Of a DNA stretch of 8,813 nucleotides, positions 4,778-8,813 are shown piece by piece. Every line of letters begins with the position of its first letter. Position 1 is the stretch's first letter. Source of the DNA: Parcubacteria group bacterium GW2011_GWA1_47_8 (GTDB lineage: Bacteria; Patescibacteriota; Minisyncoccia; Phycocordibacterales; UBA1550); contig LCOP01000026.1 in NCBI GenBank assembly GCA_000996605.1, positions 1-8,813 of the forward strand. The letters are read 5' to 3'. The position numbers and the translations under genes are program-made. The notes under the pieces were generated by a model that saw only the letters and a list, made by a program, of their open reading frames with translations, did not search any database and was not told the origin of the DNA.

Positions 4778-5269
4778 CTATGAAACAGAAACTACTGTGA
4801 AGTATTTTTTAGTGGTGCCTACGTTTAATTCAACATCACCACCACTCCTAAGTCCGATTAGGACTCTTGCGAGTGGTGATGTAACGCTAATTGTAAACAC
4901 ACTTCTGCCATCAATACTACAGGAGATTCCTCCCCCTTCAGACAAAATGAGGTAGGTTGAACGGGTCCCATTATCAGCATCTTCAATCTCGACTAGCGCA
5001 GAGGGCTCGATTCTTTCTTTTTGAATAATCGGTTTTGACAACAACACCTTTAATGCTGACACGGTGCCTGATAAATCTCTAATCCTCAAATCCTGCGCAG
5101 CCATCAAATACTGTGCTTCTTCTTTGAATGTGTCATAACAAGATTCCATAGCACCTTTATGATACTGTGACTCCTCTATTGCTTTTTGTCTCTCTTTTTC
5201 GGCAGTTGATATCATTAACTCAATTTCTACAATTACCGCTGATACCACAGATTTTTTCAGATTATCCAT
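4778..5269 (-). CDS. GreA/GreB-family transcription factor-like protein, 163 aa
   Basis: GreA/GreB proteins enter the RNA polymerase secondary channel with an N-terminal coiled coil and trigger RNA cleavage in stalled complexes. Residues 10-78 are charged and helical, with an ESCYDTFKEEAQYLM segment (42-56) at the expected hairpin tip. It matches the divergent GreAB-like family that carries a YDT...E..YL tip in place of the usual DxxE. Residues 88-163 form the FKBP-like C-terminal domain, with ALVEIED (91-97), ISVTSPLARVLIG (127-139), SGGDVEL (142-148) and a final KKYFTVVSVS. The length equals that of GreA. GGAGGA lies 4 nt before the ATG. It is the first gene after a promoter at 5319-5346 and is followed by the kinase-like and radical SAM genes. 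Whether its tip acids suffice for cleavage is unclear; it may instead compete with GreA. Confidence 0.78.
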   Translation of the reverse strand: MDNLKKSVVSAVIVEIELMISTAEKERQKAIEESQYHKGAMESCYDTFKEEAQYLMAAQDLRIRDLSGTVSALKVLLSKPIIQKERIEPSALVEIEDADNGTRSTYLILSEGGGISCSIDGRSVFTISVTSPLARVLIGLRSGGDVELNVGTTKKYFTVVSVS

Positions 5270-5318
5270 AACATCCTCCGATCTCTGATTTGTGAAATAA
5301 CTAACTTAACCTGCCAAA

Positions 5319-5346
5319 ACTATATCACGCATACAGAAAAAGGCAA
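5319..5346 (-). promoter_or_regulatory. Promoter of the Gre-like/kinase-like/radical SAM operon
   Basis: On the minus strand TTGCCT (5341-5346) and TATAGT (5319-5324) are separated by 16 nt, and the -10 box has an upstream TG (extended -10). The predicted start near 5312 gives a leader of about 40 nt before the Gre-like ATG. It begins 5 nt after the histidine kinase stop; no terminator separates them, so read-through from the kinase is also possible. Confidence 0.6.
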
Positions 5347-5350
5347 GGGT

Positions 5351-7024
5351 TCAAATTTTATCTCCCTCTCCCACCCGCGGCAACTCCACCACAAACGTCG
5401 TGCCCTTGTCGACGCCGGGGGACGTGACACGGATGTGCCCCCTGTGCGCGTGGAGAATTTCGTTTGCGATATAGAGACCGATACCGGGGGTTTGCTCGAT
5501 TTCAACTTGCTCGCTTCCCTTCACTGTTACCTCTTTCAGTACTATCTTTTTCGCATCCGCCTTGGCATGACTATCCTGCAGGGGATCGAGATAGTTCACG
5601 AGTGACGCTATTTGCTCTTCAGTCATACCCTTCCCTGTGTCCGAGACCGTGAGGCGCACCATCTTTGCCTCCTCGTCACGAGAAAGAGAGACGCGTACCA
5701 TACTCAAAGACGGCGAGTACTGAATCGCATTTTCTAAAATATGCCACACAATCTGCTTCATCTTCTGCTCGTCGACGGAAACGAGGAACTTTCTCCCTCC
5801 CTCGTGTTCAAAAAGGAAACGATGCCCGCTTGAAACCACTTCTTCTTTAAATCCATCCAAAACTTCCCGTGCAAGTTTCGCCAGATCAATCGTACGAAAC
5901 TGAAGCGCCCCCCGCCCCTGCTCGAGTCGCGACACCGTGAGCAAGTCGTCCACCAAAGTGGCAATTTTTTCGCTTGTTTTATAGAGCGTGTCCATCGCCT
6001 TGCGCGCATTCTCGGAAAGTGCACCAAACGATCCCTCGAGTGCCATAGACGCATATCCCTTGATCGCGGTGAGTGGAGTGCGAAGCTGGTGCGATGCGAT
6101 AGACACGAACTCCGTTTTTTGGTGTTCCATATAGCGCAAGCGATCGTTAGCGACAGCGAGGTCCCTCACGAGCCCTTCGATTCGCTCGCGGTCGCGAATG
6201 TCTTTGTAGATGCCGCGCAAAAGAAGCACGCTGAAAGTAAGCACCGCCACAAAAATCACCGCATTCAGGATGACAATACTGCCCCCCTGCGAAAGAAACA
6301 CGTTGACCAACAAAAAGAGGTTGAGGAGGAGCAACGACATTTCAACAAGGATGAGTTTGATGTTGAAGAGGTGGTATTTTAGGATGGCAAATGAAACTGA
6401 CGCCACAAGCGTAACAGTCGAAAACGGACCGACCCAAATATAATTGAAAATATTTAGATATGGGAAAATGAGGTCTGTAATTGTGGAGACGACAATAGAA
6501 ATGAAAGCACCTATTAGGACAAAAAGGATTTGCTGTTTCTCCATAAACGCCTCCGCGTCTTTATGTTGTCGCAAAAGGATTGCGGTTCCGCCCACGAGGT
6601 AATATCCAAGCAACAGACCATATAATGGGTAATACTTACCTATAAGATAAGAATGGGAATCATAATTCACCTGCCCAACAATCAGATGAGTAAAGACGAT
6701 AAGCCCTGACATAACCAAGAACAGAGAAACAGGTAAAGCACGGACAAAAAACGCATTGGTTTTCACCTTAATCTCTCTGGGAAACTTTAATGCAAATAAA
6801 TAAAAAGAAACCGCTAATAAAATTGCAAAAAAATGAGCTGGTACGACCCAATTGAAATCTTTTACAATGTCCAAATAAAAAAGCAATATAGAGATATTCC
6901 AAAAAGTAACTCCCGCGATTGAAAAGCTAAAGACCCCACGATATCCTCGTAAAATCATCAAGGCTCCTAAGAAAAAACTAAAGGCTGCCGAAGTAAGGAG
7001 AATCGGGGGTATCAGAGATTCCAT
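5351..7024 (-). CDS. Multi-pass membrane sensor histidine kinase, 557 aa
   Basis: This is a membrane sensor that would autophosphorylate on histidine and pass the phosphate to a response regulator. Residues 1-270 contain about eight or nine hydrophobic segments (for example 5-26, 31-50, 62-80, 93-114, 132-151, 165-187, 195-216, 224-245, 250-270), resembling the 7TM-type histidine kinase N-terminal region. A linker helix (271-301) leads to the H-box SHQLRTPLTAIKGYAS with H312. The ATP-binding domain follows: N-box ENAIQYSP (N432), G1 DTGKGM (462-467), G2 GIGLYIANEI (514-523) and a final TTFVVELP. There is no PAS domain and no response regulator in the window, so it is an orphan. The start has no clear ribosome site but an extended -10 box 6 nt upstream. 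It follows an acyltransferase gene by 20 nt. The first ~140 residues are encoded by AT-rich DNA and the rest by GC-rich DNA. Its 3' end is duplicated at 2321-2659. Confidence 0.95.
   Translation of the reverse strand: MESLIPPILLTSAAFSFFLGALMILRGYRGVFSFSIAGVTFWNISILLFYLDIVKDFNWVVPAHFFAILLAVSFYLFALKFPREIKVKTNAFFVRALPVSLFLVMSGLIVFTHLIVGQVNYDSHSYLIGKYYPLYGLLLGYYLVGGTAILLRQHKDAEAFMEKQQILFVLIGAFISIVVSTITDLIFPYLNIFNYIWVGPFSTVTLVASVSFAILKYHLFNIKLILVEMSLLLLNLFLLVNVFLSQGGSIVILNAVIFVAVLTFSVLLLRGIYKDIRDRERIEGLVRDLAVANDRLRYMEHQKTEFVSIASHQLRTPLTAIKGYASMALEGSFGALSENARKAMDTLYKTSEKIATLVDDLLTVSRLEQGRGALQFRTIDLAKLAREVLDGFKEEVVSSGHRFLFEHEGGRKFLVSVDEQKMKQIVWHILENAIQYSPSLSMVRVSLSRDEEAKMVRLTVSDTGKGMTEEQIASLVNYLDPLQDSHAKADAKKIVLKEVTVKGSEQVEIEQTPGIGLYIANEILHAHRGHIRVTSPGVDKGTTFVVELPRVGEGDKI
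5379..5711. repeat. Direct repeat, copy B (inside the intact kinase gene)
   Basis: This is the intact-gene copy of the repeat at 2321-2659, covering the last part of the ATP-binding domain. It lacks the 6-nt insertion of copy A. Confidence 0.9.
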
Positions 7025-7030
7025 GGCTTC

Positions 7031-7039
7031 ATTTTAACA
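7031..7039 (-). promoter_or_regulatory. Candidate extended -10 (TGtTAAAAT) giving a leaderless kinase mRNA
   Basis: On the minus strand TAAAAT (7031-7036), preceded by TG one base upstream, lies 6 nt before the ATG at 7024. No Shine-Dalgarno and no good -35 box are present. It sits in the 20-nt gap after the acyltransferase gene, so co-transcription from upstream is also possible. Confidence 0.4.
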
Positions 7040-7044
7040 TGATA

Positions 7045-7824
7045 TTACAAAACCTTCATCCGTCGCAAAAATTTTGTATAAAGAGTATCATTCAACACAA
7101 AGGTCTTTTCATCCTGCTCACGTCGAATTATTCTGGATTTAAAATTTAAAATATTAGCAAGATATTTTTCAATTTCAACAGTAAGAAAATAGGTCGGGAA
7201 AACGGGGTTATCTTGCTGATTAAAATAATTGAATAAAGCACCGTCTGCGGGATAATCCTGGGAATACTTACCAATAAGATGAACGGGGACTCGCAATTTT
7301 CTCAATTTATTAAGAAGGCTCTTTTTCACAAATGAATATCCGCCCTCCACGCCAGCCTCGTACCCAACCTGAAATAATGTTTTTAGTAAAAAGAGCAAGA
7401 TAAGGTTACGGGGGAAAAATGATGATTTGGAATATGGCTGAACAACTAATCTGCCTATTTCTCCCCTACTCGTGTTCGATATTTTTTCTATCTTTTTTGG
7501 AGTATCGAACTTAAAAAAAATCTCCGTCGGCAATATTTTATCTCGTATGAGTCGCACGGCGCCAATTATCCTACCATCATCTATAACAGCAATCGCATAC
7601 AAACACTTTCCTGTTAGGTCATAATTATCTTGATCTTTCCTTTTTTTGAATCTACTAAAACTCTCGTGGAAATAATTATTTTCTGTATAAACATCAAACC
7701 GTAATGAAAACATTTTTTCAAACTCTTCTTTTGAATCAGGGGAACCAAAAAGAATCTCTTTTGTGATACCTTCGTGGTTAAACTTGAGCTTTTGATAAAC
7801 TTTCATTTTATTTTTTTGCGACAT
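7045..7824 (-). CDS. LuxI/FeeM-like GNAT-fold acyltransferase, 259 aa
   Basis: Members of this superfamily (acyl-homoserine lactone synthases and N-acyl amino acid synthases such as FeeM) move an acyl chain from a carrier to an amino group. Residues 41-52 (LRFDVYTENNYF) match the N-terminal RxxVF...W/F signature. IIGAVRLI (86-93) matches the G-x-x-RL strand, with R91, and GEIGRLVVQP (121-130), with E122 and R125, matches the E-x-x-R strand. GGYSFVKKSLLNKLRKL (161-177) and a VHLIG strand (181-185) complete the GNAT core. The C-terminal ~70 residues are basic and unassigned. The product is unknown. The frame overlaps the methyltransferase 3' end by 17 nt; only a weak AAGG precedes the ATG at 7824. 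A perfect TATAAT at 7827-7832 could instead favour the ATG at 7806. It could belong to another GNAT family. Confidence 0.72.
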   Translation of the reverse strand: MSQKNKMKVYQKLKFNHEGITKEILFGSPDSKEEFEKMFSLRFDVYTENNYFHESFSRFKKRKDQDNYDLTGKCLYAIAVIDDGRIIGAVRLIRDKILPTEIFFKFDTPKKIEKISNTSRGEIGRLVVQPYSKSSFFPRNLILLFLLKTLFQVGYEAGVEGGYSFVKKSLLNKLRKLRVPVHLIGKYSQDYPADGALFNYFNQQDNPVFPTYFLTVEIEKYLANILNFKSRIIRREQDEKTFVLNDTLYTKFLRRMKVL

Positions 7825-8509
7825 TTATTATACCTTGTCCTGCATAAACCTTCTCATCAAGCGAAATCTCTTTAAAGCCAGCAGAGGCAAGGAGTTCCCC
7901 CTGTTCCCCTTTCTTAAAAAAGTCGTACGCTCCCGTTTTATTTTCTCTCTTTATCAGAGAGTTGTAATAAAAAATTTTTATAGTAGGAATCAAAAATTTA
8001 AAAAATCTAAAAATTGCCCCCACTCTATGATTATTGAATTCCCATACAAAGTGATTGGAATAAATTTTAGAAGGAGAAAAGCTCTCCGTGAGATTAGAAA
8101 TGACGATGAGCCCCCCTGGCTTCAAGATTCTATAAAATTCCCTCATAACACTCATCCGTTGTTCTCTGGGTAAAGTATAGAGTGTATTGTTTGAACATAT
8201 TTTATCAAAAGAATTTTCTGCAAAAGGAAGGGGCTTAAGAAGATCCCCTGTGACGTTAATAGCATTGGGATTTTTGGTTTTGTAAATTTTTAGTCCCACT
8301 TCCGAACTATCGAAAGCAGTGACCCGCGCTCCATTTTTAACAAGTTTCATCGCTAAATTCCCCGTTCCCGCTCCCGCATCAAGGATTAGGTCTCCTTGTT
8401 GGGTATAAAGTTTCTGGGTTATCGTCTCCAGCAAATCATCGTAGGGCTTTAGCTCGTTCAAAACATCGTACACCTGAAAGTATTTTTGCCAAAACTGAAT
8501 ATCGAGCAT
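7808..8509 (-). CDS. Class I SAM-dependent methyltransferase, 233 aa
   Basis: This is a soluble methyltransferase of the UbiE/type-11 kind. Motif I is LILDAGAGTGN (41-51), the acid that binds the SAM ribose is D67 in AFDSS, GDLLKPLPF (88-96) is the motif II region, and LKPGGLIVIS (129-138) is motif III. The substrate-binding C-terminal part (about 140-215) has a hydrophobic stretch RFFKFLIPTIKIFYYNSLI (168-186), which may suggest a lipid-like or membrane-bound substrate, but it cannot be named. The gene overlaps the acyltransferase by 17 nt, so the two are likely co-translated and may act on one product. The ATG at 8509 has no ribosome site; a perfect TATAAT lies 5 nt upstream. The coding DNA is AT-rich like the acyltransferase gene. 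Confidence 0.9.
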   Translation of the reverse strand: MLDIQFWQKYFQVYDVLNELKPYDDLLETITQKLYTQQGDLILDAGAGTGNLAMKLVKNGARVTAFDSSEVGLKIYKTKNPNAINVTGDLLKPLPFAENSFDKICSNNTLYTLPREQRMSVMREFYRILKPGGLIVISNLTESFSPSKIYSNHFVWEFNNHRVGAIFRFFKFLIPTIKIFYYNSLIKRENKTGAYDFFKKGEQGELLASAGFKEISLDEKVYAGQGIINVAKK

Positions 8510-8514
8510 ATAAA

Positions 8515-8520
8515 ATTATA
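8515..8520 (-). promoter_or_regulatory. Consensus -10 box (TATAAT) for a leaderless methyltransferase mRNA
   Basis: On the minus strand a perfect TATAAT lies 5 nt before the ATG at 8509, with no Shine-Dalgarno between. The best upstream hexamer (TTGGAG) is 20 nt away, which is too far for a good -35 box. Confidence 0.5.
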
Positions 8521-8579
8521 TTATCATTTCTAATCCATATCTCCAAAAAATTATTGTCGGAGTATCAACATAAGAACAA

Positions 8580-8720
8580 TCACTCGGCGGTACCATCTCG
8601 CTTTTCTAATGCGTCGAGAGCGGCATCCACAGCTCCCATGTATATATTTTGCTTAAGGATAATCTCATTATGCCCCCCTTTAACTGAATAGAATCCATTC
8701 AGGACATTTGAGGATTGGTC
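8580..8720 (-). pseudogene. 3' end of an unidentified gene cut by the IS element
   Basis: On the minus strand an open frame runs from the IS boundary to a TGA at 8580-8582. It gives about 46 residues that include NGFYSVKGGHNEIILKQN and end in ALDALEKRDGTAE. The composition is protein-like, with a GGHNE motif and an amphipathic final helix, so it looks like the C-terminus of a real enzyme. I cannot name the family. The frame has no start of its own at the left boundary, and the IS end at 8721 replaces the front. Confidence 0.5.
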
Positions 8721-8813
8721 TGACCCCCTAATTTGAGACAACTACTTCGTGAATTTTAGATACACAAGTTAGTTGATAATTGGCCTCAAACTGCATCGGG
8801 CTCATGTAGCCGA
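8721..8813 (-). mobile_element. Right end of an IS3-family insertion sequence (partial)
   Basis: The element appears to end at TGACCCCCTAA (8721-8731), a TG-starting terminus just outside the transposase stop, as is usual for IS3-family ends. The rest lies beyond the window, so the other end and any target duplication cannot be checked. Confidence 0.7.
8728..8813 (-). CDS. IS3-family transposase (OrfB), C-terminal fragment
   Basis: The last 27 residues of the frame, GYMSPMQFEANYQL and a tail ending HEVVVSN, match the C-terminus of IS3-family DDE transposases, where a GYxSPxxFE motif follows the catalytic glutamate. The gene enters from the right edge and its 5' part is not visible. The stop TAG at 8728-8730 falls within the terminal repeat region. 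Confidence 0.8.
   Translation of the reverse strand, partial: GYMSPMQFEANYQLTCVSKIHEVVVSN

Noticed and set aside
5288..5310. Partial resemblance of ATTTGTGAAATAACTAACTT to the IS-end scar at 2691-2714, at the other edge of the module.
   Set aside because: It needs two gaps to align and lacks the CCTCCT part. It may be chance in AT-rich DNA.
6089..6443. Plus-strand open frames of 77 and 97 codons opposite the histidine kinase.
   Set aside because: They are antisense shadows of a well-supported kinase gene, low in complexity (runs of H, K and R) and without start signals.
1..8813. CRISPR array, tRNA, rRNA or riboswitch.
   Set aside because: No regularly spaced repeats, cloverleaf-like sequence or conserved RNA motif was seen on either strand. 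The only long repeat is the 339-bp kinase duplication.

Overview
Organism. The window looks like an accessory region of a bacterial genome, most likely from the Candidate Phyla Radiation (Patescibacteria/Parcubacteria-like). This is inferred from style rather than from a marker gene. The genes are short and mostly hypothetical. The histidine kinase has no regulator beside it, and there is an unusual GreA/GreB-like factor. Several starts have no Shine-Dalgarno but carry a TANNNT box 5-6 nt before the ATG. TGA is used as a stop, so the standard bacterial code applies. Base composition changes sharply along the window, from AT-rich methyltransferase and acyltransferase genes to a GC-rich kinase catalytic region, which fits a patchwork of acquired pieces.

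Layout. Positions 1-900 (+ strand) hold a hairpin/terminator, a 3' fragment of a DUF2268-type protease gene and a 172-aa helical protein of unknown function. Positions 870-2300 hold the most interesting unit. A 61-aa acidic peptide gene has its own near-consensus promoter and ribosome binding site. It faces, across a shared bidirectional terminator, a gene for an MvdD-like ATP-grasp ligase with its own promoter. Together they look like a two-gene graspetide (omega-ester/amide RiPP) system. Positions 2302-2661 are a relic of a histidine kinase 3' end. Positions 2709-5269 (minus strand) hold a nucleotide-flavoured module: a GreA/GreB-like factor, a thymidylate-kinase-like protein lacking its P-loop, a MoaA-like radical SAM enzyme translationally coupled to it, a terminator, and a CYTH (class IV cyclase/triphosphatase) protein. 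Positions 5351-8509 (minus strand) hold a methyltransferase, a LuxI/FeeM-like acyltransferase and a multi-pass histidine kinase. From 8580 to the end, the 3' end of an unidentified gene is cut by an IS3-family insertion sequence whose transposase end runs out of the window.

How the parts relate. The 339-bp kinase relic is about 90% identical to the 3' end of the intact kinase, so the nucleotide module sits between direct repeats of that gene end. A 24-nt sequence between the relic and the CYTH gene closely matches the IS end at 8721. Past transposition and repeat-mediated rearrangement therefore probably built this locus. The acyltransferase-kinase pair could be a signal synthase and its receptor, and the kinase/radical SAM/CYTH set could modify a nucleotide; both roles are inferred. 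The graspetide pair is the best-supported biosynthetic system here.
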